From Shiella aurantiaca (lineage in GTDB: Bacteria > Bacteroidota > Bacteroidia > Cytophagales > Cyclobacteriaceae): DNA of 64,000 bases. The notes beneath the pieces are model-generated. The model made no database searches. It was given only the letters and a program-made list of their open reading frames with translations, and was not told the origin of the DNA. The stretch spans positions 1-64,000 of the forward strand of contig JAUHJS010000007.1 in the NCBI GenBank assembly GCA_030412945.1. The letters are read 5' to 3'. Positions within the stretch are counted from its first letter, which is position 1; each line of letters begins with the position of its first letter. Of this stretch, positions 7,862 through 17,162 are shown in pieces. A program made the position numbers and the translations under genes.

Positions 7862-9262
7862 ATGTTTCCGCTAAGTCCCGAACGCCTGCAAGCCATAGAA
7901 GCCTTTAAAGAGGTCCCTCTTAATCAATTGGCTTGGTATATTGACCATAGTAAAAAGATTGTTCTACAAACCGATGAGATGCTCTTTGAGTCAGGAGGGC
8001 CTATTGAAAATACCTACATTGTCATTCAAGGGAAAGTGAGGATTTCGGTGATGCAGCAAAATCAATTGCGCGAAATCAGTGTACTCACACCTGATGCCAT
8101 CACGGGCTATTTGCCCTATTCCCGAGGCAAAGTAGCAGCAGCCAATGGAATAGCTTTAGAAGAAACCCACCTGCTGGCTTTTCCACGTAGCAAAACGGAG
8201 GAAATGATAAAAACGCATTTTGAACTTACCCAAGCCTTGGTGCATCAAATGACTACCCGCGTGCGCGAGTTCACCGCCCTGCAGCAGCAGAATGAAAAAA
8301 TGATGGCATTGGGTAAACTTTCAGCGGGTTTAGCCCATGAGTTGAATAATCCGGCTTCGGCCATAGTGCGTGGTTCACAAGCCTTGCAGAGTCATTTGCA
8401 GATGTTGCCCGACCCGTTTAAAGCGGTGATGTCCATACGGATGACCAATGAAGAGATTGATGTCATCAACAACCTTCTTTTTCAGCGCATTTGCAGTACC
8501 GAACGCCCACAACTTAGCATGATGGAGCGCTCGGCCTGCGAAGATGAAATTGCCGATTGGCTAGAACAACATCAGGTGCCCAATGCGGTGGAGATTGCCG
8601 AAAATTTGGTAGACTATGGCTTTAATGAGCAGGAATTGGAGCAGTTCAAAAGCCTTATTCCGAGCCATTCTTTGGGCGCAGTGATGAATTGGGTAAATCA
8701 AAACCTCGTAACCGACAAAATGGTGAGTGATATACAGGAAGCTTCCAAGCGCATAGCTGAACTGGTGGCTTCTGTGAAAAATTATACCCACATGGATCGA
8801 GCGCAGGATAAGCAAGCTTCTGATATCCATCAGGGCATACGCAATACCCTTACCATGCTAGGGCATAAGGTGAGGAAAAACCGGATCGAAGTGGTAGAAG
8901 CTTTTCAAACAGACTTGCCTAAGGTGCCGATATTGGTCAGTGAGATGAACCAAGTATGGACCAACTTGCTCGATAATGCCATTGATGTATTGGAAAAACA
9001 GGAAGGACAACGACTCATTACTATCTCTACACGCCTTGAAGGTGATTTTGCCAAAATCAATATCCAAGACAATGGTCCTGGAATTCCCGAAGATATCCTC
9101 GGGCGCATTTTTGACCCCTTTTTCACCACCAAAGAAATGGGAAAGGGAACCGGACTCGGCCTTGATGTGGTGCAGCGCATTGTGAAGCAGCATAATGGTA
9201 CTGTTCGTGTCAAATCCCGACCGGGTGCTACCGATTTTGAGGTGTGTATTCCGATGCATTGA
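7862..9262 (+). CDS. Histidine kinase with N-terminal cyclic-nucleotide-binding-like domain
   Basis: A protein of 466 residues. Residues 1-130 form a CRP/cNMP-binding-like beta-roll ([27 protein letters not shown]). The dimerisation domain follows with the phospho-acceptor His in [17 protein letters not shown]. The ATPase domain has the N box [16 protein letters not shown]1 [11 protein letters not shown] box FDPFFTT and G2 GKGTGLGL. It has no membrane segment, so it is a soluble sensor. The natural partner is probably the receiver/thioredoxin-reductase fusion at 10009, now separated by a toxin-antitoxin pair. I chose the ATG at 7862; a TTG at 7808 would add 18 residues lacking domain character. 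Confidence 0.85.
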   Translation: MFPLSPERLQAIEAFKEVPLNQLAWYIDHSKKIVLQTDEMLFESGGPIENTYIVIQGKVRISVMQQNQLREISVLTPDAITGYLPYSRGKVAAANGIALEETHLLAFPRSKTEEMIKTHFELTQALVHQMTTRVREFTALQQQNEKMMALGKLSAGLAHELNNPASAIVRGSQALQSHLQMLPDPFKAVMSIRMTNEEIDVINNLLFQRICSTERPQLSMMERSACEDEIADWLEQHQVPNAVEIAENLVDYGFNEQELEQFKSLIPSHSLGAVMNWVNQNLVTDKMVSDIQEASKRIAELVASVKNYTHMDRAQDKQASDIHQGIRNTLTMLGHKVRKNRIEVVEAFQTDLPKVPILVSEMNQVWTNLLDNAIDVLEKQEGQRLITISTRLEGDFAKINIQDNGPGIPEDILGRIFDPFFTTKEMGKGTGLGLDVVQRIVKQHNGTVRVKSRPGATDFEVCIPMH

Positions 9263-9304
9263 AAGAATAAAATGGTAAATTAGAAAAGCATTAATCCGAA
9301 GTAT

Positions 9305-9535
9305 ATGAAAACGCCTTTGCAAATAGATGTAACGTTTGAGCAAATACTGGCCTTGGTGAAGCAATTACCCCAACAACAAAAGATAAAGTTGTCCAAAGAA
9401 TTGGAGAAAGAGGCTATTGATTCAACGCTTACCCGTTTGTTAAAAACATTCAAAACCGATGCGCTTGATATGCAAACCATCACGGAAGAAGTGGAGCGAG
9501 TAAGGCAAGAAATGTATGACAAGAAAAAGCCTTAA
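9305..9535 (+). CDS. Putative antitoxin of a PIN-domain toxin-antitoxin pair
   Basis: A 76-residue, strongly helical, charged protein. It has no clear DNA-binding motif. LPQQQKIKLSKELEKE resembles the N-terminal part of small antitoxins found in front of PIN toxins in Bacteroidota. Its last 20 nt overlap the start of the PIN gene, the usual antitoxin-first layout with coupled translation. It would neutralise the nuclease downstream by direct binding. The call rests on position and size more than on sequence. Confidence 0.6.
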   Translation: MKTPLQIDVTFEQILALVKQLPQQQKIKLSKELEKEAIDSTLTRLLKTFKTDALDMQTITEEVERVRQEMYDKKKP

Positions 9536-9950
9536 AGTAATTTTTGATACCAATGTCTGGATTAGTTTTCTGATTGGTAAACGGTTGGGTATTATTAAGC
9601 AATACCTCTCCGCTGGGAGTATTTCTATTGTAATGACCGAGCAGCTTATTACGGAACTAAAAATAGTTACCAGTCGAGATAAACTGAAAAAATACTTCCC
9701 CAAGGAAAGTGTTTCGGAATTGATAGAATTACTGAAAATTATTTCTCAAACTTTTGAAATTCAGCCTACTCACTTTGATAGTCGAGATCCCAAAGATAAT
9801 TTTCTTTTAGACTTGATTGATTCCTCACAAGCGGATTATCTGGTAACAGGAGATAAAGGTTTATTGGAACTGAATCCTTTTAAAACGGCACAAATTGTAA
9901 GCGTTTCAGAATTTGAAAAACAAATAAAAAAGATGCGCGTGAATGAATAG
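9516..9950 (+). CDS. PIN-domain ribonuclease toxin
   Basis: A protein of 144 residues. The PIN acidic residues are visible: Asp in VIFDTNVWIS, Glu in the LITELKI segment, Asp in DSRDPKDNFLLDL and Asp in LVTGDKGLL. These coordinate Mg2+ in the active site, so it looks intact. PIN toxins of this kind cleave RNA when released from their antitoxin. It overlaps the preceding small gene by 20 nt. The pair is more AT-rich than its neighbours and sits between two genes that appear to belong together, which suggests insertion. Confidence 0.8.
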   Translation: MTRKSLKVIFDTNVWISFLIGKRLGIIKQYLSAGSISIVMTEQLITELKIVTSRDKLKKYFPKESVSELIELLKIISQTFEIQPTHFDSRDPKDNFLLDLIDSSQADYLVTGDKGLLELNPFKTAQIVSVSEFEKQIKKMRVNE

Positions 9951-10008
9951 ATTTTTTTGAGTAATATCTGTCCTATCTATTCCTTAGCCCTAAAACCTAA
10001 ACCTTATA

Positions 10009-11670
10009 ATGAAACAACCCATTCTTTTTTCGGTAGATGATGACCCGCAGGTGCTCAGGGCCGTTACCCGCGACCTGAAAAACCGCTTTCGGCAAGAGTA
10101 TCGCGTGCTCAGCACTACTTCGGCTCAAGAGGCCCTCGACAGCTTAATCGAACTTAAAAATAAAGGAGAAGTAGTGGCGCTGTTCCTTTCCGACCAGCGC
10201 ATGCCCGAGATGCTAGGTGTGGAGTTTTTGGAAAAAGCCAAGACCTTTTACCCCGAAGCCAAACGCGTATTGCTCACCGCCTATTCGGATACCGATGCAG
10301 CCATCAAAGCCATTAACGATGTGCGCCTCGACTATTACCTCATGAAACCGTGGGATCCACCCGAGGAGAAATTTTACCCCGTCATGCACGATTTGCTGGA
10401 AGAATGGCAATCGCAGGTAATCCCTGATTTTGCGGGCATGCGCCTTATTGGCTATCAGTTTTCTCCTCAGGCTCATAAAATAAAGGATTTTCTCTCAGGC
10501 AATCTTTTGCCCTACCAGTGGCTGGATGCGGCCTTGGCTCCCCAAGCGCAAGAGCTGATGGAGCTAAATCAAATCAAGCCCGAACATCTTCCTGTATTGT
10601 TTTTTGAAGACGGTAGTTTTCTTTCCCAGCCGGAGTTGCCCGCTATCGCGGCACGTATTGGCCTGAATCCCAAAGCCAGTTCGGAGCTGTACGATGTGGT
10701 GATTATTGGGGCTGGTCCTGCTGGATTGGGAGCGGCTGTATACGGTGCTTCCGAAGGATTAAAAACGGCTCTTATTGAAAAACGAGCCCCCGGTGGACAA
10801 GCTGGTACAAGCTCGCGGATAGAAAATTATTTAGGGTTTCCCACAGGCCTTAGTGGTTCTGACCTTGCCCGTAGGGCCATCACACAGGCCACCCGCTTCG
10901 GAACGGAGTTTTTGGCACCCCAAGAGGTGATGCAGATAGAAGTAGAAGGCCCGTATAAGATTTTATACTTGGCCGATGGCAGCAAAATCAGCTCCAAAGC
11001 GGTGGTGATTACCACGGGGGTGAGCTACAGGCAGCTGGAAACACCCGGCCTTTCCTCTTTCACCGGAGCGGGTGTGTATTATGGCGCGGCCAATACCGAG
11101 GCGCATGCCTGTAAAGAAAAAGATATTTATGTGGTAGGAGGGGGCAATTCAGCCGGACAAGCAGCCATGTACCTTTCTCAGTTTGCGAAGCATGTGTACA
11201 TCGTTATCCGCAAGCCCGATTTAACGGCTACCATGTCGGCTTATTTGATTGAGCAGATTGCCCAAACCGAGAATATAACGGTACTGGGGCATACGGAAAT
11301 TACCGAGGCCACAGGCGACCAGCATTTGCAATCCATTAGTCTGCATAATAGAAAATCCGATGAGAGACGTACCGTGCCAGCCGGTGGCGTGTTTATCTTT
11401 ATCGGAGCCAAGCCCTATACCGATTGGGTGCCAAGCTCAATAGTAAAAGATGATAAAGGCTTTATCCGCACGGGGCGCGAGGTAGTATTAGAGGAGAATG
11501 GAAAGAAGAAATGGAAGCTTAAGCGCGACCCATATTTACTGGAAACCTCTTTGCCCGGTGTATTTGCCGCTGGAGATGTGCGTAGTGGCGCCATGAATCG
11601 TGTAGCCTCTGCTGTAGGTGAAGGAGCCATGTCTATCAGTTTTGTACATAAATATTTAGCCGAAATCTAA
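10009..11670 (+). CDS. Response-regulator receiver fused to thioredoxin-reductase-like flavoprotein
   Basis: A protein of 553 residues. A receiver (about 1-125) has SVDDDP, the phospho-acceptor Asp in FLSDQRMPEM, and Lys in YLMKPWDPP. A thioredoxin-fold segment (about 145-220) shows LIGYQFSP and LPVLFFEDGSFL. A thioredoxin-reductase-like module (about 228-553) has FAD motif VVIIGAGPAGLGAA, GGQAGTSSRIENYLGFP, NADPH motif VVGGGNSAGQAAMYLS and the C-terminal GVFAAGDVRSG. The redox-active CxxC of true thioredoxin reductases is missing: the region reads YYGAANTEAHAC. It probably transfers electrons to something other than thioredoxin, under phosphorylation control by the upstream kinase. The next gene follows after 4 nt. 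Confidence 0.8.
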   Translation: MKQPILFSVDDDPQVLRAVTRDLKNRFRQEYRVLSTTSAQEALDSLIELKNKGEVVALFLSDQRMPEMLGVEFLEKAKTFYPEAKRVLLTAYSDTDAAIKAINDVRLDYYLMKPWDPPEEKFYPVMHDLLEEWQSQVIPDFAGMRLIGYQFSPQAHKIKDFLSGNLLPYQWLDAALAPQAQELMELNQIKPEHLPVLFFEDGSFLSQPELPAIAARIGLNPKASSELYDVVIIGAGPAGLGAAVYGASEGLKTALIEKRAPGGQAGTSSRIENYLGFPTGLSGSDLARRAITQATRFGTEFLAPQEVMQIEVEGPYKILYLADGSKISSKAVVITTGVSYRQLETPGLSSFTGAGVYYGAANTEAHACKEKDIYVVGGGNSAGQAAMYLSQFAKHVYIVIRKPDLTATMSAYLIEQIAQTENITVLGHTEITEATGDQHLQSISLHNRKSDERRTVPAGGVFIFIGAKPYTDWVPSSIVKDDKGFIRTGREVVLEENGKKKWKLKRDPYLLETSLPGVFAAGDVRSGAMNRVASAVGEGAMSISFVHKYLAEI

Positions 11671-11674
11671 GCCT

Positions 11675-12598
11675 ATGATAGTTTACGAAACCAATAAAAA
11701 CTGGCTCCGCGATATTAGCCATTTGGCGCGCAGCTGGACCATGACCAAAATTATGCGGGCGGTGCTGGCCGTGGGTGTTTTTACGGCTATACTTTGTGTT
11801 ATTGAGCTTACCTGGTTTAACTTCATGGGCATGAGCAATGCCACCGGAATTTTCTCTTTGCTAGGGATCGTGCTGAGTATTTTGCTGGTGTTTCGTACCA
11901 ATACTGCCTATGACCGTTGGTGGGAAGGCCGCAAGCAGTGGGGCGCTTTGGTGAACAATGCCCGTAATTTGGCCATTATGGCTCAGGTTACTTTCCCCCA
12001 TGAGCAAAAGGAAGAACGCGTACGCATGGCTACGCTTATTGCCAACTTTTGTATCGCCTTTAAAGAGCATCTACGGAAAGGGGTAAAACTGGAAGAGCTT
12101 ATCCACCTTAGCCCCTCAGATAAGGAAGTGTATCCCAAGCTAAACCATGTGCCTGCTTACATCAGTACGCAAATTCATGATTTGGTGCATAGCCAATACC
12201 GCAAAGGAACCATCACACCTTACGATTGGCTCAACTTTAAGCCGGAAATGAAGTCGCTGATGGATATTTTGGGCGCCTGTGAACGTATCAAGAAAACGCC
12301 CATTCCTTTTTCTTACAATGTGTACATCAAGCTTTTTATTACCATTTATGTGATTTTGCTCCCAATAGCGGTTATTCCTGAGTTTGGTTTTTGGTCAGTG
12401 CCCATCGTGATGCTGGTTTTCTTTGCCTTTATCGGGGTGCAGCTGATGGCCGAAGAGATAGAAGAACCATTTGGATTAGATTGCAACGATTTGCCTACAG
12501 GTGATATCGCTCATACCATCAAAAACAATGTGTTTGAGATTTTGGATGCCCGCACTGTTCCTTCGGTAGTGCATCACGAATACGAAAAGGTGTTTTAA
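11675..12598 (+). CDS. Bestrophin-family anion channel
   Basis: A protein of 307 residues with the bestrophin/UPF0187 signature: an N-terminal helix pair, then LLVFRTNTAYDRWWEGRKQWGALVNNARN. Two further hydrophobic segments follow near residues 210-260 (YIKLFITIYVILLPIAVIPE and SVPIVMLVFFAFIGVQLMAEEIEEPFG). The EEIEEPFG segment is another family hallmark. Bacterial members form pentameric anion or cation pores in the inner membrane. It starts 4 nt after the flavoprotein gene, so the two are almost surely cotranscribed. That may link ion flow with the redox two-component pair, though this is inference. Confidence 0.85.
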   Translation: MIVYETNKNWLRDISHLARSWTMTKIMRAVLAVGVFTAILCVIELTWFNFMGMSNATGIFSLLGIVLSILLVFRTNTAYDRWWEGRKQWGALVNNARNLAIMAQVTFPHEQKEERVRMATLIANFCIAFKEHLRKGVKLEELIHLSPSDKEVYPKLNHVPAYISTQIHDLVHSQYRKGTITPYDWLNFKPEMKSLMDILGACERIKKTPIPFSYNVYIKLFITIYVILLPIAVIPEFGFWSVPIVMLVFFAFIGVQLMAEEIEEPFGLDCNDLPTGDIAHTIKNNVFEILDARTVPSVVHHEYEKVF

Positions 12599-12685
12599 TC
12601 GCAATTTTCGAAAAGACGGCAAGCCGACAAACCGAATTATTTCGTAGGTACTCTTAATCCTAAAAGCCAAGAAAAGAAACATTAG

Positions 12686-12717
12686 GTTGGCTTTCCTTGT
12701 TTGGTTTTGTAGTATTG
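12686..12717 (+). promoter_or_regulatory. Candidate promoter for egtB
   Basis: GTTG at 12686-12689 and TAGTATTG at 12710-12717 are 20 nt apart, the expected -33/-7 spacing. The -7 box differs from TAnnTTTG at one position. The ATG follows 16 nt later. Confidence 0.4.
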
Positions 12718-12733
12718 GTTATCCAACAGCCCA

Positions 12734-13924
12734 ATGAATTCCGTGGAGAAAAGTGTTTCTAACGTATTGGCAAATTCCCTGGCCACTGATTATCAGTCGG
12801 TGAGGCAGCACACTTTAGCTTTGTGCCGCCATTTACAGCCCGAAGATTTTGTGTTGCAGCCGGTAGAAGAGGTGAGTCCTGCAAAATGGCATCTGGCACA
12901 TACTACCTGGTTTTTTGAGACTTTTCTGCTGCTCAAAGAAGTGAGCGGCTACAAAGCCTATCATCCGCAGTACAGTTATTTATTCAATAGCTATTATGAA
13001 AGCGTGGGCGAGCGCACCTTGCGCAATCAGCGCGGTGCCATGTCGCGGCCAACTACCGAGGAGGTAATGGCCTACCGGCAGTATGTGGATGAGGAGATGG
13101 TTTCGTGGCTTTCGAGTAATGAGTTAAGTAAAGAAAGCACAGAATTAGTACAGCTTGGCCTTCAGCATGAGCAACAGCATCAGGAATTACTACTTACCGA
13201 TATTAAATATTCCCTCTCCTTAAATCCTCTACATCCTCAGGTATTGGAAATAGGGGAGCAGGAGGCGGCAAAAGGTAGTCCCGATTTCGCGCACATCCCC
13301 GAAGGGATTTATGAAATCGGTTTTACAGGCGAAGGTTTTTGTTTCGATAATGAACTGGGCCGCCATAAGGTATATGTACAAGAGACCGCCATTCGTAAGC
13401 AATTGGTAAGCAATGCCGAGTATCAAGAATTTATAAAAGCCGGAGGCTATCAAAAGTTCCAATATTGGCATGCCGAGGCCTGGCAATGGATAGCCGAGAA
13501 GGGTATACAAGCACCTTTGTATTGGGCGCAGAAAGAAGGTAATTGGTTTCATTACACCTTGCAGGGGCTACAGGCTTTGAAGCCCGAGGCTCCGGTTACG
13601 CATATAAGTTTTTACGAAGCCAGTGCCTATGCCGAATGGGCAGGCATGCGCCTACCTACCGAATTTGAATGGGAAGCCGCCCAGCACTTGTTTGATTGGG
13701 GACAGCGCTGGGAATGGACCAATTCCGCCTATTTGCCCTATCCGGGCTTTTTGAAAGCCGAAGGAGCAGTAGGAGAGTACAATGGAAAATTTATGATTAA
13801 CCAAATGGTATTACGTGGTGCTTCCATAGCCACTTCGCAAGGTCATAGCCGGCCTAGCTACCGCAACTTCTTTCATGCTCCGGCACGTTGGCAGTTTACA
13901 GGTATCCGCTTGGCCAAAAAATGA
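12734..13924 (+). CDS. egtB: Ergothioneine biosynthesis sulfoxide synthase EgtB
   Basis: A protein of 396 residues with an N-terminal DinB-like domain carrying the iron-binding histidines in WHLAHTTWFFE and HEQQHQELLL. The C-terminal half is a formylglycine-generating-enzyme-like domain (HISFYEASAYAEWAGMRLPTEFEWEAA, then GHSRPSYRNFFHAPARWQFTGIRLA). EgtB is a non-haem iron enzyme joining trimethylhistidine (hercynine) to cysteine or gamma-glutamylcysteine with O2. The downstream egtD makes hercynine, so these are two consecutive steps in one operon, separated by only 4 nt. No lyase gene (egtE) or egtC is next to them in this window. Confidence 0.9.
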   Translation: MNSVEKSVSNVLANSLATDYQSVRQHTLALCRHLQPEDFVLQPVEEVSPAKWHLAHTTWFFETFLLLKEVSGYKAYHPQYSYLFNSYYESVGERTLRNQRGAMSRPTTEEVMAYRQYVDEEMVSWLSSNELSKESTELVQLGLQHEQQHQELLLTDIKYSLSLNPLHPQVLEIGEQEAAKGSPDFAHIPEGIYEIGFTGEGFCFDNELGRHKVYVQETAIRKQLVSNAEYQEFIKAGGYQKFQYWHAEAWQWIAEKGIQAPLYWAQKEGNWFHYTLQGLQALKPEAPVTHISFYEASAYAEWAGMRLPTEFEWEAAQHLFDWGQRWEWTNSAYLPYPGFLKAEGAVGEYNGKFMINQMVLRGASIATSQGHSRPSYRNFFHAPARWQFTGIRLAKK

Positions 13925-13928
13925 AAAG

Positions 13929-14903
13929 ATGAAGAACGAAACCCTAGAAGAAAATAAAGTCAGCCTTCAGCAGTTTGCCGAAGAAGTACGGAAGGGGCTC
14001 AGCGCCCATCCCAAGTATCTTCCTTCCCGCTACTTTTACGATGCGGTGGGGGATGCGCTTTTTCAGCAGATAATGAATATGCCCGAGTATTATCTTACCC
14101 GCTCGGAGTTTCATGTTTTAAGTGGCCAAAAAGAAGCCATAGCCCGTGCGTGGGCACATAGCAGTTTTGATTTGATAGAATTGGGGGCTGGCGATGGCTA
14201 CAAAACCAAAGTCTTACTGAGGCATTTTCTGGACAAGCAAATGGATTTCCGCTACTTGCCTATTGATATCTCGGCTAATGTGTTGCAGATTTTAGAACAA
14301 TCCCTGCAAGAAGAACTACCCGAGCTGCGCATGCTTACCATAGAGGATGAATATTTTCAAGCCCTCAGTCATTTGAGCAATTATTCGGAGCGACCCAAGC
14401 TTATCCTGTTTATGGGGTCAAATATCGGGAATTTCACTCCCGAAGAAGCCACGGATTTTATGGGGCAGCTGAGTGCCAGTATGCGCCAAGGCGATGGTCT
14501 GTTGATAGGTTTTGATTTAAAGAAAAGTCCGCATCAGATACTAGCCGCTTACAACGATGCAGGAGGCATTACCCGCAATTTCAACCTGAATTTACTCAAG
14601 CGCATCAATCGGGAGCTGGGGGGCGACTTTGCCCTCGATCAGTTCGAACATTTTCCGATTTATGATCCTGAACTAGGAGCTGCCAAAAGCTATTTGGTAA
14701 GCAAACAAGAACAAGAAGTATACATTGAAGCGCTGGATGAAGCCTTTGCTTTTGAACGAGCGGAGAGCATTTATACTGAAATCAGCCAGAAGTTTTCGTT
14801 ACAAGATATCAAGACTATGGCCGAAAGGCATGGTTTTGAAGTGAAGGGACAGTTCTTTGATGAACAGCGATGGTTTGTTGATTCACTATGGATTAAAAAG
14901 TAA
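13929..14903 (+). CDS. egtD: L-histidine N-alpha-methyltransferase EgtD
   Basis: A protein of 324 residues that trimethylates histidine to hercynine using SAM. The family signature KYLPSRYFYDAVGDALFQQI, followed by MPEYYLTRSE, is intact, as is the SAM site IELGAGDGYKT. YLPIDIS and LILFMGSNIGNF follow the family order. The ATG at 13929 comes 4 nt after the egtB stop codon and begins MKNETLEENK. An upstream in-frame ATG at 13875 lies inside egtB and is unlikely. A strong terminator follows directly. The pathway consumes histidine, which is notable because histidine genes lie in the same window. Confidence 0.92.
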   Translation: MKNETLEENKVSLQQFAEEVRKGLSAHPKYLPSRYFYDAVGDALFQQIMNMPEYYLTRSEFHVLSGQKEAIARAWAHSSFDLIELGAGDGYKTKVLLRHFLDKQMDFRYLPIDISANVLQILEQSLQEELPELRMLTIEDEYFQALSHLSNYSERPKLILFMGSNIGNFTPEEATDFMGQLSASMRQGDGLLIGFDLKKSPHQILAAYNDAGGITRNFNLNLLKRINRELGGDFALDQFEHFPIYDPELGAAKSYLVSKQEQEVYIEALDEAFAFERAESIYTEISQKFSLQDIKTMAERHGFEVKGQFFDEQRWFVDSLWIKK

Positions 14904-14924
14904 GGGAGCCGAGGCTCCCTTTTT
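14902..14924 (+). terminator. Intrinsic terminator of egtBD
   Basis: The stem AAGGGAGC pairs with GCTCCCTT around CGAG, followed by T5. It lies immediately after the egtD stop codon. Confidence 0.85.
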
Positions 14925-14933
14925 ACTTCCGGT

Positions 14934-15539
14934 TTAGGTTAATAGATGGCGGAAGTCACTTTGTATACTTTTGCCTTTGTCCCGGGCATACCAGGCATGC
15001 ACGGCTGTTATGAATTCTTCTTTTGCTATACTTGGGTTTTCAGCCTTCAGTTGTTGAATATACGAAATACAAGTGGAAGGACGAGGCCCCCAGCTGGAAA
15101 TTTCTTTTCCCGATTGGGCATCTATCACAATCAGTTTCGGAATAGAGCGGGCACCATTGGTCAAATAGGCATCCATCAATTCGAGGTTTTCATCTCTTAG
15201 CACATAGCGGGTTTCTATCAGAGGATTTTCGGCCGCCATTTTCTCGATAAAAGGGATAGACTGCGCAGCATCTCCACACCAACCTTCGGTAATGATGAGC
15301 CAAATCATGGGAGATGAAACCGCTTGTAGTACTTTCTTTGTTTCGTCTTCCAGCTGGCCAATCTTTTCCCATTTCTTCATGCGATGCATATTGAGTTTGC
15401 TGTATTCGAGTAGCTCCTCACTCTGATTAGGGCCTGTGGTTTTCCCTGCTTGGTGCAAGGTTTCTATTAAATCATGATAAGCCTCGTAGTTCATGCTACG
15501 AGCTAGGTAATGTTCGAATGTTATCGCTAAAGTTTCCAT
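14934..15539 (-). CDS. Thioredoxin-like protein (single active-site cysteine)
   Basis: A 201-residue protein with a thioredoxin fold. The active-site region reads ITEGWCGDAAQ, with only the first Cys of a CxxC, and is followed by the cis-Pro segment ARSIPKLIVID. This matches the WCGDA subfamily of thioredoxin-like proteins in Bacteroidota and Firmicutes. With one Cys it could act as a monothiol carrier or be regulatory. There is no signal peptide, so it is cytosolic. It is transcribed toward egtD and shares no operon with it. The substrate is unknown. Confidence 0.75.
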   Translation of the reverse strand: METLAITFEHYLARSMNYEAYHDLIETLHQAGKTTGPNQSEELLEYSKLNMHRMKKWEKIGQLEDETKKVLQAVSSPMIWLIITEGWCGDAAQSIPFIEKMAAENPLIETRYVLRDENLELMDAYLTNGARSIPKLIVIDAQSGKEISSWGPRPSTCISYIQQLKAENPSIAKEEFITAVHAWYARDKGKSIQSDFRHLLT

Positions 15540-15570
15540 ATAGAATCTATAGAATCAGTTTGTTCCTTTT

Positions 15571-16563
15571 TTACTTCAAACTGTTTATTCGCTTTTGTAG
15601 TTCAGTAATTCTGTTCAAAAGCTGTGCAAACGGCAGGGTGTTGCCATAAATCATATATTTAGTCATTTCTGCATAGTCGCTTTGGTATTCTTTTATCACC
15701 TTATCTGGTGGTATGATTTTGATTCTATCGGGCATATGGTTGGTATAATCCAGACCTCTTAATGAATTGAATTTTTCTCTGTGAGCCACTATGTTGAAAT
15801 AAAGTTCTTGGTCTTGTAGTGCTGCAAGTCCGTGTGAGGTGTCCATTAACCTTTCCAAATCATATAAATGTCGTGAAAGGCGATTGACCCGGATTTTTTC
15901 AAACTCTTGAGCGAATTCTTCGTGGAGCAGGAATATCTTTTCTAGGAAAGTTCGTTTGGGCAGAACCGTGGGACTGGCAAATACATCGCTTGCAAAACCC
16001 ATTTTTGGAAAATGCATACTTAAAATGGAATTGATTTTCCGCTTTTCTGTAGGCTCCATTAGTGAGCGGGAACTTACCTCAATCAATACCCTTTTAGGTA
16101 AATATTCAGAAGTGTCTACTACGGAGTTGTAATGAATTTCAATTATCTGTGGGTCTTTGTCTGAATCGGTTAAAGGCTGTGCAAAGAGCTTACAGTCTGC
16201 TATTGCTCCCCAATCGGTCAAGGTTTTTGTTAAGTCTTTCAGGAATTCTGTTGAAATAAATTCGCAGGATTGTTTTCTTATTTGCGTTCGACTGATATCC
16301 CCATGAAACCCGAAAAATTTGCGGTCAATTGCCAGGTCGATATCTTCTGAGAATCGCTCTATCAAGTCCCATCCCTTACTCAAAGAAGTTCCGCCTTTAA
16401 ATACTATGTGTTCGCTATAGGGTAAAGAAAAAGCTGCCTGTAAGCATAGACTTACCCACCAATCTTTTTCAATAGCTATAGCGGGCAAACCTGTTATTTC
16501 TGTTGCCTGATTGAGGATTTCAATCCTTCTTTCTTTTGATAATGTCAGCCAAGTGGTGTTCAT
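15571..16563 (-). CDS. AbiEii-family nucleotidyltransferase toxin
   Basis: A protein of 330 residues. The family motif FKGGTSLSKGWDLIERFSEDIDLAI holds the GS-type nucleotidyltransferase residues and the metal-binding DxD pair. AbiEii/MenT-type toxins transfer nucleotides, in studied cases to tRNA, and stop growth or phage multiplication. The ATG at 16563 overlaps the TGA of the upstream antitoxin gene (TGATG on the minus strand), which implies coupled translation. A start at 16596 would add 11 residues. The pair is slightly AT-rich and isolated among housekeeping genes. It probably acts as an anti-phage or stabilising module. Confidence 0.85.
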   Translation of the reverse strand: MNTTWLTLSKERRIEILNQATEITGLPAIAIEKDWWVSLCLQAAFSLPYSEHIVFKGGTSLSKGWDLIERFSEDIDLAIDRKFFGFHGDISRTQIRKQSCEFISTEFLKDLTKTLTDWGAIADCKLFAQPLTDSDKDPQIIEIHYNSVVDTSEYLPKRVLIEVSSRSLMEPTEKRKINSILSMHFPKMGFASDVFASPTVLPKRTFLEKIFLLHEEFAQEFEKIRVNRLSRHLYDLERLMDTSHGLAALQDQELYFNIVAHREKFNSLRGLDYTNHMPDRIKIIPPDKVIKEYQSDYAEMTKYMIYGNTLPFAQLLNRITELQKRINSLK

Positions 16564-17162
16564 CAAATTGCTTGCATTAATATTCGGTTTATCCATGCTG
16601 GGGAGAGTTTTGCATCATGGGTGATGTTCTCTTTCTTTTCATTTTTTAGGATGGATTGAAATTTTTCTATTGTGCTTTTGTCTAGGTTCTCTTGTCCAAT
16701 AGTTTTAAGTGCTTGAATGACCAGACTACTTATTTCTCCCTTAGTCAATAAGTTTTTGGGGCTTGTTTTTTTGAAGGTGATAGTCCGCTTACCTACTTTT
16801 ACGGTTCTTGCCGCTCCGTCTGTCAAGTAAACTACTTTCATAGGCACTTGTGTTGATAAACCCAATTTATTCAAGGCTTGAACACCTGTAGGGACAATTC
16901 TCGCTTTGTCCCGTCTGGCAATGGCCTTGGCTAGTTCTTCGGTTGATGGATAGAGAATACCGAGTTCCTGATCCAGTTTGGGGTATAAGTAAATACCATG
17001 AGCTAATCGGATGAGAACTTCCTTCTCCTTCAGTCGGAGTAAAGCCTTCTTCACACTTTCCGAATTGCCATAGTCTAAGAAGTCATCCACAAAAAGAATG
17101 CTTCCCTTCGTGCCGTTTTTTAGTGCTTCTGCAATCTTATTTTCTACTTGTGGTCTTATCAT
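16563..17162 (-). CDS. AbiEi-type antitoxin / transcriptional repressor
   Basis: A protein of 199 residues. An N-terminal winged-helix segment (about 1-75: NGTKGSILFVDDFLDYGNSESVKKALLRL, then KEKEVLIRLAHGIYLYP) matches the AbiEi/DUF6088 family. The C-terminal half contains repeated beta-strand segments (VVYLTDGAARTVKVG, KRTITFKKTS). Characterised AbiEi proteins bind inverted repeats in their own promoter and neutralise AbiEii. Two inverted repeats are visible upstream at 17221-17249 and 17253-17266. It lies directly in front of the toxin gene with a TGATG junction. Confidence 0.8.
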   Translation of the reverse strand: MIRPQVENKIAEALKNGTKGSILFVDDFLDYGNSESVKKALLRLKEKEVLIRLAHGIYLYPKLDQELGILYPSTEELAKAIARRDKARIVPTGVQALNKLGLSTQVPMKVVYLTDGAARTVKVGKRTITFKKTSPKNLLTKGEISSLVIQALKTIGQENLDKSTIEKFQSILKNEKKENITHDAKLSPAWINRILMQAI

